A stretch of DNA of 64,000 bases, from the NCBI RefSeq assembly GCF_014838715.1, contig NZ_CP061947.1, positions 5,074,001-5,138,000 on the forward strand. The letters run 5' to 3'. A model generated the notes under the pieces. It ran no database searches and was not told the origin of the DNA. It saw only the letters and a list, made by a program, of their open reading frames with translations. Below, piece by piece: positions 26,511 to 35,413 of this stretch. The DNA is from Algoriphagus sp. Y33 (GTDB lineage Bacteria > Bacteroidota > Bacteroidia > Cytophagales > Cyclobacteriaceae). Within the stretch, counting starts at the first letter, position 1. Each line of letters opens with the position of its first letter. A program made the position numbers and the translations under genes.

Positions 26511-29500
26511 ATGACAAAAGGAACCCTTATAACACTAGTTGGACTCGCCATTTTGATAATGTCTTGCTCTAAATCCGACACGTCGAGCCCAACTGACAAT
26601 TCACAGGTAGCCTCCACTCCTCTGTTTAATCTATTGCCCCCCGAACGAACAGGAATTACTTTTTCAAATAGAATCGAGGAGAACCTCAACCTCAATGTCC
26701 TGATGTATGAGTACCTCTACAATGGAGGTGGGGTAGCCGTGGGCGATCTGAACGGAGATGGATTGGAGGATATTTATTTTTCTGCCAACGTAAGCGGAAA
26801 TCAGCTTTACCTGAATCAGGGGGATCTGAAATTTATAGAAACTGCCCAAGTTTCCGGGGCAACCGGAAGACAGGGCCCTTGGAAGACAGGAGTAGTATTT
26901 GTCGATATCAACGGCGACAATAAATTGGATATCTATCAATGTTATTCCGGGAACTTACCTACTGAGAAAAGGACCAATCAACTTTTTGTAAATCAAGGAA
27001 ATGATGAAAACGGAATTCCTATTTTTAAGGAAATGGCGGAAGAATTCGGAATAGCATCCAATGCTCCCAGTACCTCAGCTAGCTTTTTTGATTTTGATCT
27101 TGATGGAGATTTGGATCTTTTCCTCCTAAACCACAACACTCAATCCATCCAGAATCAGGATGTGAGTTTGACTAAAAAAATGCTTCAGGAGAAGCACGAA
27201 GCCGGCTCACAGCTCTTCGAGAATCGGAATGGGAAATTTGTGGAGATTACACTAGAGGCAGGAATTTCCAGTTCAAGCCTTTCCTATGGACTGGGAGTAG
27301 CCGTGGCAGATATCAATCAAGATGGCTGGCCGGATATTTACATCGGAAATGACTATTCCATGCCCGATTATCTCTACATCAATCAGAAAGACGGCACATT
27401 TAAGGATGAAATTTTGGCACGTATGGGTCATACCTCCCATTTCTCCATGGGAAATGATATCGCTGATTTCAATAACGACGGGTTACTGGATATTTTCACC
27501 CTCGACATGCTTCCTGAGAGCAATGAAAGACAAAAACTGCTTCTTTCCCCAGATAATTTTGAACTGTTTGAATTGAATGTGAACAGGGGATTCCATCATC
27601 AGTACATGCGGAATATGCTGCACCTAAATTCCGGAGACGGGATTTTTCAGGAAATTGGGCAGTTGGCAGGCGTATCTAATACGGATTGGAGCTGGGCCTC
27701 TCTTTTGGCAGATTTTGACAATGACGGCTGGAAGGATTTATTTGTCACCAATGGCTACTTGAGGGATTATAACAATCAGGACTTTCTGAAATACATGGAC
27801 AATTATGTCCAGACCTCCGGAGGAAAACTCAAGCGCGAAGATTTGCTGAATATGGTCAACAACATGCCCTCTTCAAACTTGACCAATTACATTTTTCAGA
27901 ACAGCGGAGACCTAACTTTTCAAAACCAAACCAAGGAATGGGGAATCAACCAGGTGCTGAATAGCAGCGGTGCCGTCTACAGTGATCTTGACAATGACGG
28001 GGATCTTGATCTCATCGTAAATAATATCAATGCTCCTGCAGCTATCTATGAAAATAAAACTGCCCAACTAAAAGGAGGGAATTACCTGAAAGTGAAGCTT
28101 TCGGGATCAGCAAAAAATTCCTTCGCTCTCGGAGCTAAAGTCGAGCTCTTTGCCAGCGGCACTATACAACTATTAGAACAGAACCCCTATCGCGGCTATC
28201 AGTCTTCAGTGTCAACCATTCTTCATTTTGGACTGGGGGATTTCACCGAAATAGACTCTCTTATAGTCTCCTGGCCGGGAGGAAAGATCTCCAAAACATA
28301 TCAAGTCACCTCAAATCAACTGCTGGAATTAAGTGAAAATGATGCAATAAATTCCTCCGGCATCAAGCCCGTTACTACTGAGGTATTTTTAACTGAAAAA
28401 ACAATTCTAAAAAATATCCAAGGTAGAGATTTCAATGATTACAAAAGACAGCCTTTGTTGATCAATCCTGTTTCAGGAAATGGCAAAGCGATGGTTTTTG
28501 CCGATTTTAATGGAGATGGGCGCGAAGATTTGTTCGTGGGAGCGGGGTCTGATGCAGGTGCTTCCATCCTTATGCAAAACCCCGATGGGTCATTTGTCAA
28601 ACAGAATACCGGTGCGTTCACATCAGCAGCCAAATCCGAAGACACAGATGCTGTTGCCTTCGATGCAAATGGGGATGGTCATATGGATTTGTATGTAGCC
28701 AGCGGGGGTGTCTATGACTTCAACGTAGGAGACGATGCATTGCAGGACCGGCTTTATCTCAATGATGGAAAAGGTAATTTCACACTAGCTTCCGGTGCTC
28801 TTCCGGCAGAGGCATTTCCTACAGGTACTTTACAAGTGGCTGATTTCAATTTTGATGGAATCCCCGATCTATTTGTGGGTGCCCGCATCAATCCGGGTCA
28901 GTTTCCTACTTCCCTTGGAGCAAGGATTTGGATCAATGACGGGAAAGGAAGGTTTACCGATCAAACAAAGCAACTTGCTCCCACTTTTGTTAATATGGGG
29001 ATGCTGACAGACTCAGGTATTGCAGATCTGGATCAGGACGGAAATCCGGAATTGATCGTATTGGGCGAGGCTATGCCTATTCAGGTATTTTCTTTCCTTG
29101 ATAATCAGTGGAAAGAAACGACTTTGGATTTCTTCGAGAAGCATGAATTTGGTTTTTGGAATGACGTGACTCTGGCAGATTGGGACGGGGATGGACAGGT
29201 GGAGATGCTGGCAGGCAATCTTGGGACCAACTCCCAAATCAAAGCATCCCCCACCCAGCCTGCAGAAATCCTTTACAAGGACTTTGATGGAAATGGCTCT
29301 GTTGATGCTTTCTTAGGATATTATATACAGGGGGAAAAATACCCTGCCGCCGGCAGAGACGAAATTTTGGGACAGGTTCTTTTCCTCAAAAAGAGATACT
29401 TGGATTTCAAATCATTTTCCACTGTGAAGATGGATGAGCTATTTACCCCACAGGAGCGAGAGGGCACAAATTCCATATTCATAAACCGCCTTGAGACTAC

Positions 29501-29858
29501 TTATTTTGCTCGGGATTCTACAGGAAAATTTGTTCCTAATCAACTTCCCCTACAAGCTCAATTCTCTCCTGTATTTGCATCGGAAGCGGTAGATGTAAAT
29601 GGCGATGGGAATTTAGACATGGTTCTTGGAGGAAATATTGGCTATGGCAAACTATATTTCGGAAAATATGACGCAAATCATGGAGTTGTTCTGCTTGGGG
29701 ATGGAAAAGGGGAATTTACGAATATCAACAAATCCCAAAGTGGATTGAACATTATCGGGAATGTCAGAAAAATCAGTTCCGGTAACGGGCTACTCCTTAT
29801 CTATTCAGATGAATCTACGGTAAGCATCTATTCGCTCCATCCATCAAAAACGGACTAA
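26511..29858 (+). CDS. FG-GAP/VCBS repeat lipoprotein with ASPIC/UnbV domain
   Basis: 1115 residues. Lipoprotein signal with lipobox LIMSC (Cys about residue 19). Many FG-GAP/VCBS repeats with calcium-loop motifs such as DLNGDGLEDIYFS, DINGDNKLDIY, DFDNDGWKDLF and DFNGDGREDLFVG build one or two beta-propellers. Between the halves is an ASPIC/UnbV domain (about 545-610; ARxEL-like GAKVELFASG and SLIVSWPGGKI). Such proteins are found with SusC/SusD in Bacteroidota and are thought to bind substrate or surface partners; the function is unproven. It follows the hairpin after susD and precedes the FGE-like gene by 51 bases. Confidence 0.9.
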   Translation: MTKGTLITLVGLAILIMSCSKSDTSSPTDNSQVASTPLFNLLPPERTGITFSNRIEENLNLNVLMYEYLYNGGGVAVGDLNGDGLEDIYFSANVSGNQLYLNQGDLKFIETAQVSGATGRQGPWKTGVVFVDINGDNKLDIYQCYSGNLPTEKRTNQLFVNQGNDENGIPIFKEMAEEFGIASNAPSTSASFFDFDLDGDLDLFLLNHNTQSIQNQDVSLTKKMLQEKHEAGSQLFENRNGKFVEITLEAGISSSSLSYGLGVAVADINQDGWPDIYIGNDYSMPDYLYINQKDGTFKDEILARMGHTSHFSMGNDIADFNNDGLLDIFTLDMLPESNERQKLLLSPDNFELFELNVNRGFHHQYMRNMLHLNSGDGIFQEIGQLAGVSNTDWSWASLLADFDNDGWKDLFVTNGYLRDYNNQDFLKYMDNYVQTSGGKLKREDLLNMVNNMPSSNLTNYIFQNSGDLTFQNQTKEWGINQVLNSSGAVYSDLDNDGDLDLIVNNINAPAAIYENKTAQLKGGNYLKVKLSGSAKNSFALGAKVELFASGTIQLLEQNPYRGYQSSVSTILHFGLGDFTEIDSLIVSWPGGKISKTYQVTSNQLLELSENDAINSSGIKPVTTEVFLTEKTILKNIQGRDFNDYKRQPLLINPVSGNGKAMVFADFNGDGREDLFVGAGSDAGASILMQNPDGSFVKQNTGAFTSAAKSEDTDAVAFDANGDGHMDLYVASGGVYDFNVGDDALQDRLYLNDGKGNFTLASGALPAEAFPTGTLQVADFNFDGIPDLFVGARINPGQFPTSLGARIWINDGKGRFTDQTKQLAPTFVNMGMLTDSGIADLDQDGNPELIVLGEAMPIQVFSFLDNQWKETTLDFFEKHEFGFWNDVTLADWDGDGQVEMLAGNLGTNSQIKASPTQPAEILYKDFDGNGSVDAFLGYYIQGEKYPAAGRDEILGQVLFLKKRYLDFKSFSTVKMDELFTPQEREGTNSIFINRLETTYFARDSTGKFVPNQLPLQAQFSPVFASEAVDVNGDGNLDMVLGGNIGYGKLYFGKYDANHGVVLLGDGKGEFTNINKSQSGLNIIGNVRKISSGNGLLLIYSDESTVSIYSLHPSKTD

Positions 29859-29909
29859 ATTTCAGCCCGAACCCTATTATATTTAATGCTAAAGATTTTT
29901 TCTTAGAAC

Positions 29910-30875
29910 ATGTTTAAAACAACCCGGCAATACCTAGTGGCAGCTGCATTGATACTAATGAGTTTTAATGTGAATACAGCCAATTTTGAATCTTACAACC
30001 AGAAAATCCCCGGGACAGGCGTGATTTTCCGGATGACTCCCATTCCGGAAGGAACTTTCATGATGGGTTCCGAAAGTTCAGCAAATGCAGATGAAAAACC
30101 CGCCCATAAAGTAAAAATTGACGCATTTTGGATGGGAACCCATGAGGTGACTTGGGATGCTTTTGAGCTTTTCTTGGACAAAAACTATGAGCTTGCTATT
30201 TCCGAAGGCCCTATTGGTGACCTCGTGGATGGATTGAGCAGACCGAGCATGCCGTATTTGGACATGACCTTTGGGATGGGCAAGGAGGGCAAGCCTGCAA
30301 TAGGAATGACCCAATATGGAGCTATACAATTCTGCCATTGGCTATATCTGAAAACGGGGATTTTCTATAGACTTCCCACAGAAGCAGAATGGGAATATGC
30401 AGCCAAAGCCGGATCAGAAACAAGATTCTTTTTCGGAGATGATTCTTCGCAGCTGGGTGAATATGCCTGGACCAAAGAAAATTCTGCGGAAACTACACAC
30501 CCTATTGGTGAAAAAAAGCCGAATCCTTGGGGACTTTATGATATATATGGCAACGTGCTGGAATGGACTTCAGATCATTATGATCCTGAATTCTATACAT
30601 CCTCATCTGCTTCCAATCCACTCAATCCCTCAACAGCACTTTATCCAAGGGTGGTACGGGGAGGAAGCTACGATACAGAAGCCTCCGAAATAAGTTCTAC
30701 CAAGCGCTATGTGAGTTCGGCAGATTGGAAACGAATAGATCCTCAGATACCCAAAAGCCAATGGTGGTTTCCGGAAGCGCCATTCTTGGGCTTGAGACTA
30801 GTAAGGCCACTTATACCTCCTAGTCCTGAAGAAATTATGGCTTACTATCAAGCTGCCCCGATTACCGATTACTAA
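29910..30875 (+). CDS. Exported FGE-sulfatase-fold protein without catalytic cysteines
   Basis: 321 residues. An N-terminal hydrophobic segment suggests export. The rest is the formylglycine-generating-enzyme fold: PIPEGTFMMGSESS, then HKVKIDAFWMGTHEVT, RLPTEAEWEYAAKAG, NPWGLYDIYGNVLEWTSD and VVRGGSYD, ending in FLGLRLVRP. In true enzymes the segment after RGGSY carries the cysteine pair that activates oxygen on copper; here it reads RGGSYDTEASEISSTKRY with no cysteine, so sulfatase activation is unlikely. No sulfatase is nearby. It is more likely a binding or non-classical FGE-like oxidase module serving the operon. Confidence 0.87.
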   Translation: MFKTTRQYLVAAALILMSFNVNTANFESYNQKIPGTGVIFRMTPIPEGTFMMGSESSANADEKPAHKVKIDAFWMGTHEVTWDAFELFLDKNYELAISEGPIGDLVDGLSRPSMPYLDMTFGMGKEGKPAIGMTQYGAIQFCHWLYLKTGIFYRLPTEAEWEYAAKAGSETRFFFGDDSSQLGEYAWTKENSAETTHPIGEKKPNPWGLYDIYGNVLEWTSDHYDPEFYTSSSASNPLNPSTALYPRVVRGGSYDTEASEISSTKRYVSSADWKRIDPQIPKSQWWFPEAPFLGLRLVRPLIPPSPEEIMAYYQAAPITDY

Positions 30876-30892
30876 CCCTTAATATCCATACT

Positions 30893-32203
30893 ATGAAATT
30901 AGAAAACTCCCGCAGGGATTTCATCAAAACCTCCGCACTGGTTACGGGCGGATTGATGACTGCACCCTTTGTCCTTCCAGGTGCCTATGCCGCACCTGTC
31001 AATGAATTGAAATTAGCTCTTATCGGCTGTGGCGGTCGTGGTACAGGTGCTGCTTTTCAAGCATTGGCAACAGGTCATAACATCAAAATAGTCGCTCTGG
31101 CAGATGCCTTCAGAGACCGGTTAGATAATGCACATAAGGCATTAAGTGAAAAATATGGAGACAAGCTTGCTGTTTCTGAGGACATGAAATTTGTAGGTTT
31201 TGATGCATATAAAGATGCGATCGCTCAAGCAGACGTAGTGATCCTTGCCACACCTCCGGGATTTCGCCCGATGCACTTCGAAGAAGCCGTGAAGCAAGGC
31301 AAGCAGGTCTTCATGGAAAAGCCCGTAGCTGTAGATGCTGCAGGCATCAGAAAAGTCCTGAAAGCAGCCGAAGAAGCAAAAGCTAAAAAACTAAACGTAG
31401 TAGTTGGTCTTCAGAGACATTATCAGGCAAACTACATCGAGACAATCAAACGCATTCATAATGGTGATATCGGTGATATCATCAATGGCCAAGTATATTG
31501 GAATGATGGCGGAGTCTGGGTAAGAGAGCGTCAGCCTGGACAGACTGAAATGGAATACCAGATGAGAAACTGGTACTACTTCAACTGGCTCTGCGGAGAT
31601 CACATAAATGAACAGCATGTACACAACATCGATATCGCCAACTGGGTAAAACAGGGTACGCCGGTGAAAGCGGAAGGTACGGGCGGCCGACTTATTCGGA
31701 CTGGCAAGGAAAATGGAGAAATCTATGACCACCATGTCTTGACTTATACTTATGCTGACGGATCAGTGATCCACAGTGAGTGCCGTCACTTCCCCGGTGC
31801 TCAAAATCGTGTAGACGAAAGCTTCCAAGGGACAAAAGGAACTGCATTTCTAAGCGCAGGAAATCACGGTGTACTTAAAGACTGGAAAGGCAACGTGCTC
31901 TATGACCATGACCGAAAAGATCAGCCAAATCCATACCAGGTAGAGCATGACCTGCTTTGGGATGCATTGTTCAATGGGGAATATAAGTTTGCTGACGCTG
32001 AAAATGCAGCGAAAAGTACCATGACTGCGATTATGGGGAGGTACGCCACTTATTCAGGCAAGCCGCTCACTTGGGATGAAGCCCTAAACGGTCAAATAGA
32101 CTTAATGCCCGAAACACTGGCTTGGGATGCTATGCCAAAAATATTGCCTGGACAAGACGGCTATTATCCACATGCAATCCCGGGAAAAACCAAAGTAATT
32201 TAA
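30893..32203 (+). CDS. Tat-exported Gfo/Idh/MocA-family oxidoreductase
   Basis: 436 residues, 17 bases after the FGE-like gene. The N-terminus has a twin-arginine signal (SRRDFIKTSALVTGG), used to export the folded, cofactor-loaded enzyme to the periplasm. The NAD(P)-binding Rossmann motif is LALIGCGGRG, and the family EKP motif with the catalytic lysine is in VFMEKPVAVDA. The C-terminal domain is of the GFO_IDH_MocA type. Members oxidise sugars, inositols or glycosides at a secondary alcohol, or act through bound NAD as GH109 hydrolases. The adjacent isomerase suggests a keto-sugar route in the periplasm. Confidence 0.92.
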   Translation: MKLENSRRDFIKTSALVTGGLMTAPFVLPGAYAAPVNELKLALIGCGGRGTGAAFQALATGHNIKIVALADAFRDRLDNAHKALSEKYGDKLAVSEDMKFVGFDAYKDAIAQADVVILATPPGFRPMHFEEAVKQGKQVFMEKPVAVDAAGIRKVLKAAEEAKAKKLNVVVGLQRHYQANYIETIKRIHNGDIGDIINGQVYWNDGGVWVRERQPGQTEMEYQMRNWYYFNWLCGDHINEQHVHNIDIANWVKQGTPVKAEGTGGRLIRTGKENGEIYDHHVLTYTYADGSVIHSECRHFPGAQNRVDESFQGTKGTAFLSAGNHGVLKDWKGNVLYDHDRKDQPNPYQVEHDLLWDALFNGEYKFADAENAAKSTMTAIMGRYATYSGKPLTWDEALNGQIDLMPETLAWDAMPKILPGQDGYYPHAIPGKTKVI

Positions 32204-32205
32204 TC

Positions 32206-33117
32206 ATGGAAAGAAGAGGATTTATAAAGAAAGTTGGTTTGGGAAGCACCTTTTTGGGGGTTTCCGGGACTATGAGTATGCCGTCCTTTGCCGCAGGCAA
32301 AGCGGAGCCTACCTTCAATATGGATTTTGCGCCGCATTTCGGGATGTTTAAGAATTCTGCTCCTGGAGGAATTGTAGACGAGCTGAAATTTATGGCTGAC
32401 CAAGGTTTCAGATCGCTAGAAGACAACGGGATGCTGGGACGGTCTGTGGAAGAGCAAACGCTTATCGGTAAAACACTTGAATCTCTTGGAATGAGAATGG
32501 GTGTATTTGTAATAGACGGGGGCGAGAATTGGAAGACCTCCCTTACCACGGGCAAAAAAGAGCATGAAGAGTTGTTTGTAGACACATGCAAGAAATCTGT
32601 GGAAGTAGCCAAGCGGGTCGGCGCAAAATGGATGACTGTAGTTCCCGGCTATTTCGAAAGAAATCTACCGATGGGTGTGCAAACCGGGAATGTCATTGAA
32701 GCCTACAAGCGTGGCACCGAGGTATTGGAAAAAGAAGGATTAGTAATGGTGATGGAACCATTGAGTGACAATCCCGATCTTTTCCTACGTCATGCTGATC
32801 AGTCGTATATGATTTGCAAAGCTGTGGATAGCCCAGCATGTAAGATTCTGTACGATATCTATCATATGCAGCGCAATGAAGGAAACCTGATTGCCACGAT
32901 GCAAAAAACCTGGGATGAAATAGCTTACATCCAAATAGGAGATAATCCAGGCAGAAAGGAACCAGGAACCGGAGAAATCAATTATAGCAATGTATTCCAA
33001 TTCATCCATGAAAAAGGTTTCAAAGGTGTGATGGGTATGGAGCATGGCAATGCGTTACCGGGAGTAGAAGGAGAAAAAGCATTAATCCAAGCCTATAGAA
33101 AAGTTGACATAGTCTGA
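32206..33117 (+). CDS. Tat-exported sugar phosphate isomerase/epimerase-like TIM barrel
   Basis: 303 residues. ATG at 32206, two bases after the preceding stop, is chosen because it places a twin-arginine signal (ERRGFIKKVGLG) at the N-terminus; upstream in-frame starts lie inside the previous gene. The body is an xylose-isomerase-like AP endonuclease-2 family barrel of hydroxypyruvate-isomerase type, with MVMEPLSDNPD and LYDIYHMQRNEGN, the metal-binding Glu/Asp/His positions, and GMEHGNALPG at the end. It would isomerise or epimerise a keto-sugar or related acid. Coupled to the oxidoreductase before it. Confidence 0.9.
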   Translation: MERRGFIKKVGLGSTFLGVSGTMSMPSFAAGKAEPTFNMDFAPHFGMFKNSAPGGIVDELKFMADQGFRSLEDNGMLGRSVEEQTLIGKTLESLGMRMGVFVIDGGENWKTSLTTGKKEHEELFVDTCKKSVEVAKRVGAKWMTVVPGYFERNLPMGVQTGNVIEAYKRGTEVLEKEGLVMVMEPLSDNPDLFLRHADQSYMICKAVDSPACKILYDIYHMQRNEGNLIATMQKTWDEIAYIQIGDNPGRKEPGTGEINYSNVFQFIHEKGFKGVMGMEHGNALPGVEGEKALIQAYRKVDIV

Positions 33118-33130
33118 TTTTAGAATAGAA

Positions 33131-34165
33131 ATGATCAAAAGAAAAGTACTGGCGCTATCATTATTGGTAGCGCTTTTTTCCTGTAAAAAATCTGAGGAAA
33201 ACTTAGCGGATAAACCAAGCGGCTGGGATATCCTTGAGACACCTGTCGAATCTTCCTTAAGAGGTCTTTCTCCACTTACCAATGAAATAGCCTGGGCAAG
33301 CGGAAGCAATGGAGTATGGTTGAGAACCATAGACGGGGGAAAGACTTGGGATCATGGTGTAGTTGCAGACTTGGACACTGTGGATTTCAGATCGATTCAT
33401 GCTTTTGATGCCATGACTGCGATTGTAGTCTCAGCAGGGCAGCCAGCTGTGATTTACAAAACGGAAGACGGGGGAGAATCTTGGGTTCTAAAGCATCAAG
33501 AGAATGAAAATGCCTTTTTGGACGGTATCAGCTTTGCCTCCAATACTCGTGGATTTGTAGTAGGGGATCCCTCTGATGGAAAATGGACAATCCTCCAAAC
33601 TGCCAATCAGGGAAATACTTGGTATCCTATAGATTCTCTGCCCGGAGCAGTGGATGGAGAAGCTGCCTTTGCTGCCAGTGCCACCTCACTACTTGCTGAG
33701 GGGAACCTGCTTTGGCTCGGTACGGGAGGAACGGAGTCCAACCTCCATTTTTCCAAAGATCTGGGAGCTACTTGGGAAAAGTACAATTCCCCTTTCGTAC
33801 AAGGAGAATCTTCCCAGGGTATTTTTTCCATAACAAGCATGGGCGGTGGGGAAATAGTTGGAGTAGGCGGAGATTATCTGAATGAAGATATGCAGGAAGG
33901 TATTGCAGGAATTTTTATCTCTGAAAGTAAGGAATGGATAAAACCACAGCAGGGGCCGGATGGATATCGATCGGGTGTAGTTTATTTTCCTATGCATAAA
34001 TGTCTGATCGCTGTAGGTCCATCAGGCTCGGATTATTCCACTGATGCAGGAATTAATTGGCAGCCCATATCCAATGAGGGTTTCCATGCAGTGAAAATGG
34101 GACATGCTGATGGTTCTGTATGGGCATCGGGTGCTAAAGGAAAAATAGCTAAATTAACCTATTGA
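33131..34165 (+). CDS. Ycf48/BNR-repeat lipoprotein
   Basis: 344 residues. Lipoprotein signal with lipobox LFSC (Cys about residue 18). The rest is one beta-propeller built of Ycf48-like repeats with Asp-box motifs TIDGGKTWDHG, TEDGGESWVLK, TANQGNTWYP and STDAGINW. The family often is annotated as an oxidoreductase because homologues stand beside Gfo/Idh genes, but no redox motif is visible; a periplasmic or surface binding role is more likely. It starts 13 bases after the isomerase and is the last gene of the run beginning with susC. Confidence 0.85.
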   Translation: MIKRKVLALSLLVALFSCKKSEENLADKPSGWDILETPVESSLRGLSPLTNEIAWASGSNGVWLRTIDGGKTWDHGVVADLDTVDFRSIHAFDAMTAIVVSAGQPAVIYKTEDGGESWVLKHQENENAFLDGISFASNTRGFVVGDPSDGKWTILQTANQGNTWYPIDSLPGAVDGEAAFAASATSLLAEGNLLWLGTGGTESNLHFSKDLGATWEKYNSPFVQGESSQGIFSITSMGGGEIVGVGGDYLNEDMQEGIAGIFISESKEWIKPQQGPDGYRSGVVYFPMHKCLIAVGPSGSDYSTDAGINWQPISNEGFHAVKMGHADGSVWASGAKGKIAKLTY

Positions 34166-34188
34166 AAAATTCCCAAACACGGATTAAT

Positions 34189-34210
34189 CAAAGCTCTTAA
34201 GAAAGCTTTG
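34189..34210 (+). terminator. Weak hairpin at the end of the susC operon
   Basis: CAAAGCT and AGCTTTG form a 7-pair stem 24 bases after the stop of the last operon gene. The following T-run is poor, so this is only a candidate terminator. Confidence 0.35.
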
Positions 34211-34476
34211 TCTTCAATACTAGTAAAAGATTTGCATATTGGTTAAGTTTTAAATGGGGATTATGCATTAGGTTTCGTTATGAAGGCAATAATTTCAAGA
34301 AAATCGGGCTGTTTGGAGAGTGAGTGCGCTGCGGTGGATATGATGAAATCGAAAACGGCAATGGAATGGCTGATTTTGAAGCAATTAATGGCTGCAATAA
34401 CTTGTGCGCCGTGGCGTAGAATTTCTAATCCATATTTCAGGTTAAAGTGTAATACCATTTTGCTATCTTTAAGCTT

Positions 34477-34639
34477 AGAGCTTGTTTAAACTTTATCCTT
34501 TGGCCTGCGATTGCGCCTCTTTCGCCCACTCTTCGGCTATTTTCCGGGATGTAGCTGTGGCTACGACCCAGAAAATGAGTCTCGATTGAACGAAAAATGC
34601 GTCAATCTCGGCTTCAAAAACAACATTTAAACAAGCTCT
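34477..34639. mobile_element. MITE-like element with 14-base terminal inverted repeats
   Basis: AGAGCTTGTTTAAA at 34477-34490 is the exact reverse complement of TTTAAACAAGCTCT at 34626-34639. The 163 bases between the ends are richer in GC than the flanks and non-coding, the layout of a non-autonomous miniature transposable element or a deletion remnant of an insertion sequence. Clear target duplications were not seen. No transposase with these ends is in the window. Confidence 0.55.
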
Positions 34640-34678
34640 TAACCCCAATTACTGCTAATAAACCTGAATATTATAAAG

Positions 34679-35413
34679 ATGTTTGAAATCGTACCGTCTA
34701 TATGGCTAATCAACGGCAAATGTGTTCGACTTAAAAGAGGCGATTTTTCCACTGAGGAAGTGATATCAACCAATCCCTTAGAAATCGCTCAGGCATTTGA
34801 AGGTATAGGAATTAAAAGGGTTCACTTGGTGGATCTGGACGGGGCCCGTAGAGGAGAGCCCAAAAACTACCATATCCTAGAAGCAATAGCAGGATATACT
34901 GACTTGAAAGTTGATTATACAGGCGGAATTACCACTGACGGTGACGTAATCAAATCATTTGAATTTGGAGCTTCCACCATTACTGCGAGTTCGGTAGCAG
35001 CTAATCACCCGGAACGTTTTACTCAATTTATTCTTTCTTATGGACGCGAAAAAATCAATCTAGCGGCTGATATCAACCCTGTGGACTATAAAATCAAAAT
35101 CAGAGGTTGGTTAAAAAAAACCGAAATTGATCTGTTCGACCATATTGACTTTTTCTATGAACGAGGTCTCAAATACCTGAAATGTTCTGACGTATCGAGA
35201 GACGGTGTGATGGAAGGTCCTAATTTTGCTCTCTTTCAGAGTATCAGAGATAAATTTCCTGAAATTCATCTTGCGGCAAGTGGTGGGGTAAGAGGTATTG
35301 ACGATTTTAAGCGACTTAGGGACATGGGAGTGTCTGCCAGTGTTTTTGGGAGAGCTTATTATGAGGGGATGATAAGTCTTCAGGAGTTAGAGAAATTTCT
35401 GTCAGATAATTGA
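34679..35413 (+). CDS. HisA-like TIM-barrel isomerase paralogue lacking the first catalytic Asp
   Basis: 244 residues, the length of HisA (ProFAR isomerase of histidine synthesis). Family segments are clear: GKCVRLKRGD, VHLVDLDGA, the first phosphate-binding GGI region (DYTGGITTDG), SDVSRDGVMEGPNF and ASGGVRGIDD for the second phosphate site. However, HisA begins PAIDL with the aspartate as general base; here it is PSIWL with Trp at position 9. The second acid (ADINP) is kept. No other his gene is nearby. It may be an inactive or re-purposed paralogue rather than the pathway enzyme, although automatic tools would call it hisA. Confidence 0.85.
   Translation: MFEIVPSIWLINGKCVRLKRGDFSTEEVISTNPLEIAQAFEGIGIKRVHLVDLDGARRGEPKNYHILEAIAGYTDLKVDYTGGITTDGDVIKSFEFGASTITASSVAANHPERFTQFILSYGREKINLAADINPVDYKIKIRGWLKKTEIDLFDHIDFFYERGLKYLKCSDVSRDGVMEGPNFALFQSIRDKFPEIHLAASGGVRGIDDFKRLRDMGVSASVFGRAYYEGMISLQELEKFLSDN

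Larger units (their letters stand above)
34166..34678. other. 513-base gap with a MITE-like element
   Basis: No supported gene. A weak hairpin lies at 34189-34210. Short frames on both strands at 34261-34489 overlap each other and are not convincing as proteins; this stretch may be part of a repeat. A 163-base element with perfect terminal inverted repeats fills 34477-34639, and the HisA-like gene starts 39 bases beyond it. Confidence 0.5.

Noticed and set aside
32122..32205. Upstream ATG for the isomerase, overlapping the Gfo/Idh gene
   Set aside because: It would put 28 unrelated residues before the twin-arginine signal.
34261..34489. Overlapping 65- and 69-codon frames on both strands
   Set aside because: Neither has a recognisable motif; mutual overlap and position next to the MITE-like element suggest non-coding repeat DNA.
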